In this document: positions 34,481-43,554 of the stretch, piece by piece
How the letters are laid out: each line of letters begins with the position of its first letter
Position numbering within the stretch: position 1 is the first letter of the stretch
From: Thermocaproicibacter sp041859875
Lineage (GTDB): Bacteria > Bacillota > Clostridia > Oscillospirales > Acutalibacteraceae
NCBI GenBank assembly: GCA_041859875.1
Contig: JBFLFY010000007.1
Span: forward strand, 1 to 64,000
Length of the DNA stretch: 64,000 nucleotides
Reading direction: 5' to 3'
Notes under the pieces: generated by a model
What the model was told of the DNA's origin: nothing
Databases searched by the model: none
The model's input: only the letters and a program-made list of their open reading frames with translations
Made by a program: the position numbers and the translations under genes

Positions 34481-35695
34481 GTGCCGGATAAAAAAATAGA
34501 AATGCGTACGCCGCTTGTTGAGATGGACGGCGACGAAATGACCCGGGTAATTTGGAAAGAAATAAAAGAGATTCTTCTGAAACCGTATATCAATTTAAAA
34601 ACCGTATATTTCGACCTTGGCCTGAAAAACCGTGATGCTACTAGTGACCGCGTCACTGTGGAAGCCGCGAAGGCCACAAAAGAATACGGCGTAGGTGTAA
34701 AGTGTGCTACGATTACACCAAATGCGGACCGCGTAAAAGAATACGGCTTGAAGCAGATGTGGAAATCTCCAAACGGAACGATTCGTGCAATTCTGGATGG
34801 CACAGTATTCCGTACGCCAATCCTTGTAAAAGGAATTTCCCCGTTGATTCCTACTTGGAAAAGGCCGATTACCATTGCACGCCACGCTTACGGCGATGTT
34901 TACCGAAATGTTGAAATGAGTGTTCCAGCTGGCTCAAAAGCGGAACTGGTCGTTACAAATGCTGACGGCAGTGAAGACCGCGCACTGATTCATGACTTCG
35001 TTTCTGCCGGTGTGATCCAAGGGCAGCATAATATAGACAGCAGTATTGAAAACTTTGCAAGGTCTTGTTTCCAGTATGCGCTGGAAGTAAAAAAAGATCT
35101 CTGGTTTGCTACAAAGGATACTATCTCAAAAAAATATGACCACCGATTTAAGGACATTTTCAGCGAGATGTATGAGGCAGAGTATCGCAGCAAATTTGAA
35201 GATTTCGGCATATCCTATTTTTACACGCTGATTGATGATGCCGTTGCACGCGTTGTTCGTTCGGAAGGCGGTTTCATCTGGGCCTGCAAAAACTATGACG
35301 GCGATGTTATGAGCGACATGGTTGCCACGGCTTTCGGCAGCCTTGCCATGATGACAAGTGTGCTGGTTTCACCGGATGGCACTTATGAGTATGAGGCGGC
35401 GCATGGAACGGTTCAGCGCCATTATTATAAATACCTGAAAGGCGAAAGCACTTCCACGAATTCTATGGCGACACTTTTTGCCTGGACAGGCGCACTCAAA
35501 AAGCGCGGCGAACTTGACCAGCTTCCGGAGCTTTACAGCTTTGCAGAAAAGCTGGAAAAAACTGCTGTTCATACGATTGAAAGTGGTATTATGACGGGTG
35601 ACCTTGCCCGTATTTCTACCCTGCGAAACAAGAGAACTGTAGACACCGAAACTTTTCTGCAGTATGTTAATGAGATGCTGCAGCCACTTCTATAA
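34481..35695 (+). CDS. icd: NADP-dependent isocitrate dehydrogenase (eukaryotic-type)
   Basis: A 404-aa oxidative decarboxylase, isocitrate to 2-oxoglutarate. PLVEMDGDEMTRVIW at the N terminus, GTVFRTPI, KRPITIARHAYGDVY (about 126-140) and the NADP region AAHGTVQRHYYKYL (about 305-318) place it with the dimeric NADP form (subfamily TIGR00127). The start is probably GTG at 34481, with GGAGG 8 nt upstream. ATG at 34466, five codons earlier, has no clear SD. It follows acn by 21 nt. Confidence 0.93.
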   Translation: MPDKKIEMRTPLVEMDGDEMTRVIWKEIKEILLKPYINLKTVYFDLGLKNRDATSDRVTVEAAKATKEYGVGVKCATITPNADRVKEYGLKQMWKSPNGTIRAILDGTVFRTPILVKGISPLIPTWKRPITIARHAYGDVYRNVEMSVPAGSKAELVVTNADGSEDRALIHDFVSAGVIQGQHNIDSSIENFARSCFQYALEVKKDLWFATKDTISKKYDHRFKDIFSEMYEAEYRSKFEDFGISYFYTLIDDAVARVVRSEGGFIWACKNYDGDVMSDMVATAFGSLAMMTSVLVSPDGTYEYEAAHGTVQRHYYKYLKGESTSTNSMATLFAWTGALKKRGELDQLPELYSFAEKLEKTAVHTIESGIMTGDLARISTLRNKRTVDTETFLQYVNEMLQPLL

Positions 35696-35726
35696 TTCAG
35701 TTTATCCTTGTAGGAGGTTTCTTTTC

Positions 35727-36395
35727 ATGCCAAAACGCGAAAATATATCTATGTCGGTTATCCGAAGACTTCCGCGCTATTATAGATTCCTATACCATCT
35801 GAAAGAGAAAGGCGTTGTACGTATTTTGTCGACTGAACTTTCTCAGAAACTTGGACTTACTGCTTCACAGATTCGGCAGGACTTAAACTGCTTTGGTGGG
35901 TTTGGCCAGCAGGGGTACGGCTATATTGTCAGTCAGTTATGTGATGAAATAGGTAGAATTTTAGGTCTTTCAAATGGTTATAAAACAATTTTGCTGGGTG
36001 CTGGAAACTTAGGCCGTGCGATGGCAAATCACATGGCGTTTGGAGCGGACGGATTTCAGCTGATTGGTGTATTTGACAATTCTCCGGAAAAAATTGGAAC
36101 CAAAATTGGGGATCTTACAGTCCTTGATACAGCCGGCTTGGAAACGTTCTGCAAAGAGCAATCGCCTTTTATGGCAGCACTGTGTGTGCCAAGAACGGCC
36201 GCGGAACGGCTGGGGAATCTTTTGTACAGCTATGGCATCCGTAATTTTTGGAACTTCAGCCATTACGATATTTCCCTGCAGCACCCAGACACAATTGTAG
36301 AAAATGTGCATTTGAATGACAGCCTAATGACTTTATGCTACCGTATCTCCAACAATCCTAATCAGAAAAGAACAGATGTTACCTCTGTTAAATAA
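35727..36395 (+). CDS. rex: Redox-sensing transcriptional repressor Rex
   Basis: A 222-aa repressor that leaves DNA when NADH rises. An N-terminal winged helix (~1-80, TASQIRQDLNCFGGFGQQGYGY) is followed by a Rossmann domain with GAGNLGRAMA (about 92-101) and a C-terminal swapped helix. ATG at 35727 has AGGAGG 9 nt upstream, 31 nt after icd, so it is co-transcribed with acn and icd. A candidate operator at 32372-32389 in that operon's promoter suggests autoregulation. An upstream reading from 35664 overlaps icd and lacks an SD. Confidence 0.93.
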   Translation: MPKRENISMSVIRRLPRYYRFLYHLKEKGVVRILSTELSQKLGLTASQIRQDLNCFGGFGQQGYGYIVSQLCDEIGRILGLSNGYKTILLGAGNLGRAMANHMAFGADGFQLIGVFDNSPEKIGTKIGDLTVLDTAGLETFCKEQSPFMAALCVPRTAAERLGNLLYSYGIRNFWNFSHYDISLQHPDTIVENVHLNDSLMTLCYRISNNPNQKRTDVTSVK

Positions 36396-36413
36396 TAATT
36401 CAGGTATAAAGAT

Positions 36414-36464
36414 AGCCTTTGCTTTTTAAATCATTTGAAGATTTGTAAAAAGCAAAGGCTTTTC
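36414..36464. terminator. Terminator after rex
   Basis: A 14-bp perfect stem (36414-36427 with 36447-36460) followed by TTTTC. A/T-rich on both sides, it can also serve the convergent DUF4380-like gene. Confidence 0.75.
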
Positions 36465-36471
36465 TCGTTGC

Positions 36472-37404
36472 TTATTTAAGATTTTGAATATAGCGCGCAA
36501 TACCGTCCTCATCCTTCGAATTTACGCTGTTGAGCGTTTGAAACAACGAAAGATTTTCTACATATTTTATGCCCTGCCCCGGCTCAATACGGTAAAGAGG
36601 ACTGAGCGTCTGCATTTCAGTAAAGTCACCCTGAACCAGCAATTCGCAGGAACTGCCAAAATCCGGGTAAACGGCCTGTGGGTTATGCACAAACTGCTTC
36701 ATAAAGGTGTAGTGCCTTCCCACAAAAGCCATCCAGCCAAGTACATTGTTACAGCCCATTTTCAGAGGCTTTTCGCTGTCGGATTCCCGCAGAACAGTTA
36801 GGTAGCGGTTTCCGCAAAAAAGGCGCTTGTCGCGTAAATCGGTTCCGGGCCAGAATGTAAGCACACGGTTGGGGTGCAGCAGGTCTGCTGTGCCGGTATT
36901 CTGGGGAAGAATCACAGTGCCGCTGCCGTTTACCATAGTGACAGGCCAAAGGCTGCAGCTTTGTATTTCTTTTGAGCGGTTTTTCGCGGTGTGCACCACC
37001 ATAATATCGGCGGCGTCTTCTCCCATCACAATTTCAAAACCTGCCTGAAGTTTTGTCTTTTTCTGCTTTGGCCGCAGAAAACGAACGCATCCGGGAAGAA
37101 GGCTGTAAATTACAGGGTCATTGTCCCGTTCTGGGATAGCTGCGGGATGTTCGGAACCCAGCAGAAGGCGATGCCCGCCGTAACTGTAGTAAGTTTCCTC
37201 TTCATTTCCATTTGCACCGCTTGCATTGGATGGGGGGAGCTTCAGTTTCCGGCCTGTATCTTCGTACAAGACGTTTTCTTTTCCACAGAATCCGAAGCGT
37301 ATGATTCGGGGCCCATATTCAATCGTGACCACAACATCGATAATGCCATTGCTAATCTGAACACAGTTCCCAAAATTTCGATAATTAATCTCTTTTACTT
37401 CCAA
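36472..37404 (-). CDS. DUF4380-like protein, galactose-mutarotase-type fold (function unknown)
   Basis: A protein of about 310 aa. The pattern VQISNGIIDVVVTIEYGPRI near residues 15-34, followed by FGFCGKENVLYEDTG and GGHRLLLGSEHP, resembles DUF4380 proteins, which share the beta-sandwich of aldose 1-epimerases. No epimerase His/Glu pair could be assigned, so a catalytic role is uncertain. The start is probably TTG at 37404 (GGGAAG 8 nt upstream), 28 nt after tmcAL; a GTG at 37443 lies within tmcAL. It probably shares the tmcAL transcript. Confidence 0.6.
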   Translation of the reverse strand: MEVKEINYRNFGNCVQISNGIIDVVVTIEYGPRIIRFGFCGKENVLYEDTGRKLKLPPSNASGANGNEEETYYSYGGHRLLLGSEHPAAIPERDNDPVIYSLLPGCVRFLRPKQKKTKLQAGFEIVMGEDAADIMVVHTAKNRSKEIQSCSLWPVTMVNGSGTVILPQNTGTADLLHPNRVLTFWPGTDLRDKRLFCGNRYLTVLRESDSEKPLKMGCNNVLGWMAFVGRHYTFMKQFVHNPQAVYPDFGSSCELLVQGDFTEMQTLSPLYRIEPGQGIKYVENLSLFQTLNSVNSKDEDGIARYIQNLK

Positions 37405-37432
37405 AGAAGATTCTTCCCTTCGAAAAAGAAAA

Positions 37433-38620
37433 TTACAGCACAATCATTTTTCTGGAGCGGTCAAGCCCGCATGGAGTGGGTTTTGGCAAGCAGAGAGCGT
37501 ACAAGTCGGAAGACCGGTCTTCCAAGTCAAATACACGCTGTGCGTGTTCCCCCAGAAGGCTTCGGTCAGCGTAGCGTGAAAGGATGGGCAGCGTATTTTT
37601 TTCTTTTGCAGCCCGCAGTATTTTCGCGCCGCTTTTCCCAATGCCAAGGATGCGAAGATAGGGTGGGAGCCCTGCTGCTAAGGAAGCGTCAATCCCAAGA
37701 AATGCCGAAAGAACGATACGCCGGATTCTTGCAAGCGGGTACCGCTTTGACTTTGCCTGCCGCAAAATTTCAGTTAGGCTTCCAGAATTCTGCACAGCGT
37801 TATAAATCCGGTTTTCGAGGCCCTCACTCAGATCTGGCAGATGAGAAAAATCATTTTTCCCCATTCGGCGCAGTACGGCAGGAACAGCGAGTTCTAGGGA
37901 AACGAAAGAAGCCGGCGCACGGCCACAGTGCATCTCTTCCTGTACAATATCGTATGCTTCTTTTGGCATGAAACCGGAGCAATCATCGCCGGAGAGTATT
38001 TTCTTTCTTACCGCGGCCGAGGAAGCGTTCCTGTCGGACACGCTGCTGCTGTTGTGAGCGCTCCCTTCCCTTTTTACTGTAAACGGTTCAAGTGGGGAAT
38101 GCAGAGTTTCCAACGCTTTTAAATACTCAATTCCAAGAATATTGTTTGGCTTGCCGAGCAGTTCTGCTGTTTCACTGCCAAAGAGGCTGCAAACAGCTTT
38201 CTGCCTTGCCGCAGCAAATGTTATCCCGCTCTGCAGCAACTTTACGACAGCATTGTGCAGCTCTGGGGAAGAAAGAGCTGCATGCGCTTTCCGCAAGGCC
38301 TTTATCTCTCCGCATTCACTGCCAAATCCTATTGTGTCGGCACCAAGCGCGGTAAGAAGAGAAACACCGCCCAGTGCAAAATGTTCGGCGCCTGAAACGG
38401 CCCACGGTAAGGGAAGCTCAATCACTAGGTCAGCTCCGCAGGTAAGGGCCTGCCGCGCCCGCGCATATTTCGAAAGGATAGCTGCGCTGCCGCGCTGAAC
38501 AAAATTTCCGCTCATAACAACTGCAATGAATTCAGCGCCGTTTTCACGCAGCTTTTTCATCAATAAGACGTGTCCGCTGTGCAATGGATTATATTCGGCA
38601 ATGATACCGGCAATTTTCAT
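37433..38620 (-). CDS. tmcAL: tRNA(Met) cytidine acetate ligase TmcAL
   Basis: A 395-aa nucleotidyltransferase-superfamily enzyme (formerly YlbM) that activates acetate with ATP and makes N4-acetylcytidine at C34 of elongator tRNA-Met. N-terminal GIIAEYNPLHSGH has the H14-x2-H17 motif. MSGNFVQRGSAAILSKYARA and GADLVIELPLPWAVSGAEHF follow, as in the family. The C-terminal half is helical. AAGGAG lies 12 nt before the ATG. It is divergent from acetate kinase. Confidence 0.92.
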   Translation of the reverse strand: MKIAGIIAEYNPLHSGHVLLMKKLRENGAEFIAVVMSGNFVQRGSAAILSKYARARQALTCGADLVIELPLPWAVSGAEHFALGGVSLLTALGADTIGFGSECGEIKALRKAHAALSSPELHNAVVKLLQSGITFAAARQKAVCSLFGSETAELLGKPNNILGIEYLKALETLHSPLEPFTVKREGSAHNSSSVSDRNASSAAVRKKILSGDDCSGFMPKEAYDIVQEEMHCGRAPASFVSLELAVPAVLRRMGKNDFSHLPDLSEGLENRIYNAVQNSGSLTEILRQAKSKRYPLARIRRIVLSAFLGIDASLAAGLPPYLRILGIGKSGAKILRAAKEKNTLPILSRYADRSLLGEHAQRVFDLEDRSSDLYALCLPKPTPCGLDRSRKMIVL

Positions 38621-38689
38621 TTTATTAGGAAACTCCTTGAAATTACAGCTTCAAAGTATTATCATGAATATTGTTTGTTAACGGTTCAT

Positions 38690-38718
38690 ATTTTACACGA
38701 TGTTTCCACTTTTTACAA
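38690..38718 (-). promoter_or_regulatory. Promoter of tmcAL
   Basis: Minus-strand TTGTAA (38713-38718), 17-nt spacer, TAAAAT (38690-38695), inside the 146-nt divergent region shared with ackA. Confidence 0.5.
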
Positions 38719-38766
38719 TAGGATATTTACACCCGTTAATGTGATAAAATTTGAGGAGGACGTTTC

Positions 38767-40020
38767 ATGAAAATTTTGGTCATCAATGCAGGCAGTTCAT
38801 CTCTGAAATATCAGCTGATTGACATGGATACCGAAAAAATGATTGCCAAGGGAATCTGCGACCGTATAGGCGGCGAAGGTTCCATGATTCAGCACAAAAC
38901 AAGCGACGGCCGTTCCAAGAAGATTGCTGCGGCAATTAAAAACCATGTGGATGCCTTCAAGCTTGTTACAGACGCTCTGATTGACAAAGAAGTAGGCGTT
39001 ATTTCAAGCCTTTCCGAAATTTCGGCAGTTGGACACCGCATTGTTCAGGGCGGCGCCATTTTTGATAAATCTGTTCTCGTAAACGACCAGGTCATCCGTC
39101 AGATTCAAAGCCTGATTCCACTGGCCCCGCTTCACAATGGCCCTGAAGTCGACGCTATTTTGGCCAGCCGTGAAGTTTTCGGCACTAAAATGCCGCAGTG
39201 TGTTGTTTTCGACACATCGTTCCATTCTACGATGCCGCCGAAAGCATATCTGTATGCTGTCCCATATGAATACTACGAAAAATATAAAGTTCGCCGCTAT
39301 GGCTTTCACGGTACTTCACACCGCTATGTAAGCCACCACTGTGCGCACTTGATGCACCAGCCGTTGGAAGATATTAAGATGATAACCTGCCATATTGGCA
39401 ATGGTTCTTCCATTGCAGCAATTCAGAACGGTCAGGTTATAGATACCAGCATGGGCCTTACCCCGTTGGACGGATTTATGATGGGTACACGTTCTGGCTC
39501 GCTTGACCCTTCCGTTGTTACATTCCTGATGGAAAAAGAGAAACTGACGCCAAAACAGATGAACGAGATTCTGAACAAAAAATCCGGCGTTTACGGTATC
39601 TGCGGTTACAGCGATGACCGTGATGTTACGAAAGCAGAAATTAAGGGTGACCCGAAAGCAATTCTTGCACATGAAATGCTGAACTACCAGATTGCCAAAT
39701 ACATTGGCGCTTATGCAGCTGCCATGAATGGTGTTGACTGCATTGCGTTCACAGCCGGCCTTGGCGAAAACCAGCCCAGCATTCGTTATGGTACCTGCCG
39801 TTACCTCAAATATCTGGGTGTTAAAGTTGACCCAATTCTCAATGATGAGTACATTCACGGCAAAGAGGGCAAAATTTCAACGTTTGATTCTCAGGTCCCT
39901 GTGTACGTTATCAATACCAACGAAGAGCTGGTAATTGCGCGCGACACGAAGGCAATCCTTGAAAAACTGCAGTACGCTTCTACTCCGGACCGCACCCATA
40001 TTGACCCGGAAGACGTGTAA
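38767..40020 (+). CDS. ackA: Acetate kinase
   Basis: A 417-aa enzyme converting acetyl phosphate + ADP to acetate + ATP, the main ATP-yielding step of acetate fermentation. N-terminal LVINAGSSSLKYQLI, VFDTSFHSTMP (about 148-158), RRYGFHGTSHRYV (about 178-190, catalytic Arg/His) and CHIGNGSS are all present. GAGGAGG precedes the ATG by 7 nt. No pta is adjacent, unlike the usual pta-ackA order. Confidence 0.97.
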   Translation: MKILVINAGSSSLKYQLIDMDTEKMIAKGICDRIGGEGSMIQHKTSDGRSKKIAAAIKNHVDAFKLVTDALIDKEVGVISSLSEISAVGHRIVQGGAIFDKSVLVNDQVIRQIQSLIPLAPLHNGPEVDAILASREVFGTKMPQCVVFDTSFHSTMPPKAYLYAVPYEYYEKYKVRRYGFHGTSHRYVSHHCAHLMHQPLEDIKMITCHIGNGSSIAAIQNGQVIDTSMGLTPLDGFMMGTRSGSLDPSVVTFLMEKEKLTPKQMNEILNKKSGVYGICGYSDDRDVTKAEIKGDPKAILAHEMLNYQIAKYIGAYAAAMNGVDCIAFTAGLGENQPSIRYGTCRYLKYLGVKVDPILNDEYIHGKEGKISTFDSQVPVYVINTNEELVIARDTKAILEKLQYASTPDRTHIDPEDV

Positions 40021-40043
40021 TCCTGCACTGCTGCAAAGATTTT

Positions 40044-40081
40044 GCACCCGACTGTACCATGCAGCCGGGTGCTTTGTTTTT
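40044..40081 (+). terminator. Intrinsic terminator after ackA
   Basis: An 11-bp stem with one mismatch (40044-40054 with 40062-40072) followed by TTTGTTTTT. The remaining ~150 nt up to pyrE is A/T-rich and shows only a weak promoter. Confidence 0.75.
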
Positions 40082-40190
40082 ACGCTGAAAAAGGCACAAA
40101 ATGAATAATTGCTGTGGCTGTTTTTTCGTGTGTACTTTTCAAAGCGGGTTTTCACCTCAGTTAAGGCTTTTCAAAAATTAAAAATTAGTA

Positions 40191-40196
40191 TATAAT
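40191..40196 (+). promoter_or_regulatory. Likely -10 box of the pyrE-uvrA operon
   Basis: An exact TATAAT 36 nt upstream of pyrE in a strongly A/T-rich tract (possible UP element). The -35 (TTTTCA, about 18 nt upstream) is poor. No PyrR-type hairpin leader is visible. Confidence 0.45.
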
Positions 40197-40231
40197 AATC
40201 AAAAACAAAAATTTGAAAAAGGGGTACTTAC

Positions 40232-40810
40232 ATGACTCAGGAACGGGTAATGCAGATATTCAAAGAAGCCGGTGTTTTGCTGGAAGGCCATTTTCGCCTT
40301 ACTTCCGGAAGACACAGCAATCGTTACCTTCAGTGCGCTAAAATTTTTCGCAATGCAAAATACAGTGAAGAGCTTTGTACAGCTCTTGCTGAAAAGTACC
40401 GTGACAGTGGAGTGGAAATTGTAATTGGCCCCGCAATGGGCGCAGTGCAGATGGCTTATGAAGTCAGCCGCGCTCTTGCCTGTGAAAACTTTTTTACGGA
40501 GCGCGGCGACGACGGGAAAATGGCTCTGCGCCGCGGTTTTGAAGTAAAGCCGGGGCAAAAAGTGCTTGTGGTAGAAGATGTTGTTACGACCGGCGGTTCC
40601 GTGCGTGAAGTGATAAATCTTGTGCGCGCTGCCGGGGGTGAAGTCGTCGGAGTGGGGGCGATTGTAGACCGTACTGGCGGGAAGATTGAGTTTGGTGTGC
40701 CCTTTCAGGCCGTAATATCTCTTGAAGTTGAGTCTTTGGAGCCGCAGGACTGCCCGCTTTGCAAAGCCGGAGCGCCCGCGCCGATAAAACCTGGGAGCCG
40801 AAAAATATAG
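40232..40810 (+). CDS. pyrE: Orotate phosphoribosyltransferase
   Basis: A 192-aa enzyme: orotate + PRPP to OMP. N-terminal HFRLTSGRHSNRYLQ; GPAMGAVQMAYEV; PRPP loop VLVVEDVVTTGGSVREV (about 110-126). The C-terminal tail with CPLCKAG is typical of the longer form found in Clostridia. AAAGGGG lies about 8 nt before the ATG. It is first in a run with radC, uvrB and uvrA, so pyrimidine synthesis and repair genes share transcription here. Confidence 0.94.
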   Translation: MTQERVMQIFKEAGVLLEGHFRLTSGRHSNRYLQCAKIFRNAKYSEELCTALAEKYRDSGVEIVIGPAMGAVQMAYEVSRALACENFFTERGDDGKMALRRGFEVKPGQKVLVVEDVVTTGGSVREVINLVRAAGGEVVGVGAIVDRTGGKIEFGVPFQAVISLEVESLEPQDCPLCKAGAPAPIKPGSRKI

Positions 40811-40828
40811 GCAAGAGTTTAAAGGGGT

Positions 40829-41581
40829 ATGACCGATTTGAAAAAAGGCGTTAAAAGTGCCGGAACTGGCGGATCACTTCACAGTGGCCACCGAGAACGA
40901 GTAAAACAGCTTTTTCTTATATCCGGGCTTGACTCCTTTTCACCACATGCGGTGCTGGAACTTCTGCTGTTTTACGCCATACCGCAGAAAGATACAAACC
41001 CGATTGCACATGAACTGATGCAAAAGTTTGGTTCGCTTTCCGGTGTATTTGACGCACCGATTGAAGAACTTCAGAAAGTCAATGGGATTGGCAAGTCTGC
41101 ATCGGTTTTGATTAAAATGATTCCGCAGTTATGCCGCTTATATGAAGAAAGCCTTGACCATGGCAAAACAAGGATTTACAGCTGCGATGAAGCCGGGAAG
41201 ATTTTTACTAAAAAATTTATAGGCCACCAAAACGAAATCGTTATGCTGATGCTTCTTGACAGCCGCTCCAGAATTCTATATTGTGGAACTGTAAGTGAAG
41301 GATGCGCAACTTCAGCCAACATCTATATTAAAACAGTGGTTCGTCTTGCGGCGCAGTTCAATGCTGTGTATGCTATCCTTGCGCATAACCATCCAAGCGG
41401 TGAATGTATGCCTTCCAAGCAGGACCTCGATACAACCCGCTGGGTCTTTGAAGCACTCAGCACTGTTGAAGTGCAAATGATTGATCATATTATTGTAAGC
41501 GGAAACGATTATTTTTCTATGTCGCAAAGCAAAATTATGCCGGAGCTTTTCAATCCGGAAATTAGTATGGAGCAGGAATGA
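40829..41581 (+). CDS. radC: RadC-family JAB/MPN domain protein
   Basis: A 250-aa protein with an N-terminal helix-hairpin-helix region (VNGIGKSASVLIKM, about 72-85) and a C-terminal JAMM metallo-domain with AHNHPSGECMPSKQD (about 186-200). A Zn protease-like site is expected but the substrate is unknown, and a DNA-repair role is historical. The start is uncertain: ATG at 40829 has its likely SD (AAAGGGG) only 1 nt away, whereas the in-frame TTG at 40838 has good spacing (about 10 nt). The stop overlaps the uvrB start as ATGA. Confidence 0.9.
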   Translation: MTDLKKGVKSAGTGGSLHSGHRERVKQLFLISGLDSFSPHAVLELLLFYAIPQKDTNPIAHELMQKFGSLSGVFDAPIEELQKVNGIGKSASVLIKMIPQLCRLYEESLDHGKTRIYSCDEAGKIFTKKFIGHQNEIVMLMLLDSRSRILYCGTVSEGCATSANIYIKTVVRLAAQFNAVYAILAHNHPSGECMPSKQDLDTTRWVFEALSTVEVQMIDHIIVSGNDYFSMSQSKIMPELFNPEISMEQE

Positions 41582-43536
41582 ATTTTAAATTAGTATCGAA
41601 ATATCAGCCCGCAGGCGACCAGCCGAAGGCAATCCGTCAGCTGGTAGATGGAATTCGGAACGGTGACCATGAGCAGACGCTCCTGGGCGTAACGGGGTCC
41701 GGCAAGACTTTTACCATGGCGAATATTATTGCCCAGCTGAACCGGCCGACCTTAGTGCTTGCGCACAACAAAACACTTGCTGCGCAGCTTTGCTCGGAAT
41801 TCCGTGAGTTTTTTCCGGAGAATTCCGTAGAATACTTCGTTTCGTACTATGACTATTACCAGCCGGAAGCGTATATTCCAACGACAGACACCTATATTGA
41901 AAAAGATTCCGCCATCAATGATGAAATCGATAAGCTTCGCCATTCGGCCACTTCTGCGCTTTCTGAACGGCGTGACGTTATTATCGTTTCCAGTGTGTCC
42001 TGTATTTACAGTTTGGGTGACCCAATTGATTACCGCACTATGGTCATCAGTCTGCGCCCCGGCATGAAAAAAAGCCGTGATGAACTGCTGAAAAAGCTGG
42101 TTGAGATACAATACGAGCGCAATGATATTAATTTTATCCGAAATAAATTTCGGGTGCGAGGTGACGTTGTAGAAATTTTCCCGGTTCAGTCCAGCGAGCA
42201 CGCCGTTCGGGTGGAATTCTTCGGCGATGAGATAGACCGAATCCGGGAATTTGACCCGCTCACTGGCAAAACAGTTGCCGACCTGAAGCATATTGCTATC
42301 TACCCGGCTTCTCACTATATTGTTCCACGTGAAAAAATACAGCGTGCCGTCGGCGAGATTGAAGCGGAAATGGAAGAGCGCGTTGCGTGGTTCAAAAAGC
42401 AGGGCAAACTGATTGAAGCACAGCGTATTGAAGAGCGTACGCGGTATGATATGGAAATGCTGACGGAAATCGGCTTCTGCAAAGGAATCGAGAACTATTC
42501 GCGCGTGCTTTCCGGCAGAGAACCGGGAAGCGCACCGTTTACCTTGCTGGACTACTTCCCAAATGATTTTCTGCTGTTCGTGGATGAGTCCCATGTGACG
42601 CTGCCGCAGGTACGCTCCATGTACGCTGGTGACCGGGCACGCAAAGATACACTTGTAAAATATGGTTTTCGGCTTCCTTCTGCGTATGACAACCGCCCGC
42701 TGAACTTTGATGAGTTTTACAGGCACATTAATCAGGCAGTCTTTTTCAGCGCAACACCCGGTGACTTTGAACTGCAGAAATCAGCACAGGTGGTGGAACA
42801 GGTGATACGCCCCACTGGTCTGATTGACCCTGAAATTACCGTAAAGCCAACGGATGGACAGATTGACGACCTGATTTCTGAAATTAATCTAAGGGCAGAA
42901 AAGAAAGAGCGTGTTCTCGTTACCACTCTTACAAAAAAGATGGCGGAAGACCTTACGTCCTATCTGGATGGCATGGGAATCCGCGTACGGTATATGCATT
43001 ATGATATTGATACCGTAGAGCGAATGGAGATTATTCGTGACCTGCGCCTTGGAAAATTTGACGTGCTTGTTGGAATCAACCTTTTGCGTGAAGGCCTTGA
43101 TATTCCGGAAGTTTCCCTTGTTGCCATCCTGGATGCCGACAAAGAAGGCTTCCTGCGCAGTGAGCGCTCCTTGATTCAGACGATTGGCCGTGCAGCTCGA
43201 AATTCCGAAGGAAAAGTTATTATGTATGCCGACTCAGTTACACCTTCCATGGAAGCAGCTATCCGTGAAACCGAGCGCCGCCGCAGTCTGCAGATGGAGT
43301 TTAACAAGGAACACGGTATTACACCTAAGACGATAGTTAAGCCGGTTTCTGAAATCCTTCAAATCTCAACGCATAAAGACGACGGGAAGAAACGGAAAAA
43401 GAAACTTTCCGCAGAGGAAAAAGAACGCGAAATAGCGCAGCTTACACGTGAAATGAAAGACGCGGCAAAACTGCTGGAATTTGAGCACGCAGCGTATCTG
43501 CGCGATGAAATAAAACAGCTGAAAGAAGAAAAATAG
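41578..43536 (+). CDS. uvrB: UvrABC excinuclease subunit B
   Basis: A 652-aa damage-verifying helicase-like subunit of nucleotide excision repair. Walker A GVTGSGKTFTMANII (about 37-51); the beta-hairpin YYDYYQPEAYIP (about 92-103) inserted between strands at lesions; helicase motifs with DESHVTLPQ; and the C-terminal UVR motif (~615-650) that contacts UvrC. It is intact and translationally coupled to radC. The partner uvrA 18 nt downstream is frameshifted. Confidence 0.97.
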   Translation: MNFKLVSKYQPAGDQPKAIRQLVDGIRNGDHEQTLLGVTGSGKTFTMANIIAQLNRPTLVLAHNKTLAAQLCSEFREFFPENSVEYFVSYYDYYQPEAYIPTTDTYIEKDSAINDEIDKLRHSATSALSERRDVIIVSSVSCIYSLGDPIDYRTMVISLRPGMKKSRDELLKKLVEIQYERNDINFIRNKFRVRGDVVEIFPVQSSEHAVRVEFFGDEIDRIREFDPLTGKTVADLKHIAIYPASHYIVPREKIQRAVGEIEAEMEERVAWFKKQGKLIEAQRIEERTRYDMEMLTEIGFCKGIENYSRVLSGREPGSAPFTLLDYFPNDFLLFVDESHVTLPQVRSMYAGDRARKDTLVKYGFRLPSAYDNRPLNFDEFYRHINQAVFFSATPGDFELQKSAQVVEQVIRPTGLIDPEITVKPTDGQIDDLISEINLRAEKKERVLVTTLTKKMAEDLTSYLDGMGIRVRYMHYDIDTVERMEIIRDLRLGKFDVLVGINLLREGLDIPEVSLVAILDADKEGFLRSERSLIQTIGRAARNSEGKVIMYADSVTPSMEAAIRETERRRSLQMEFNKEHGITPKTIVKPVSEILQISTHKDDGKKRKKKLSAEEKEREIAQLTREMKDAAKLLEFEHAAYLRDEIKQLKEEK

Positions 43537-43554
43537 GAAACACGGAGGCAACAG

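Noticed and set aside
38673..38690. Possible Rex or cre operator upstream of ackA
   Set aside because: TTGTTAA matches one Rex half-site perfectly but the second half does not match. The same stretch fits a cre (CcpA) consensus only with mismatches at key positions.
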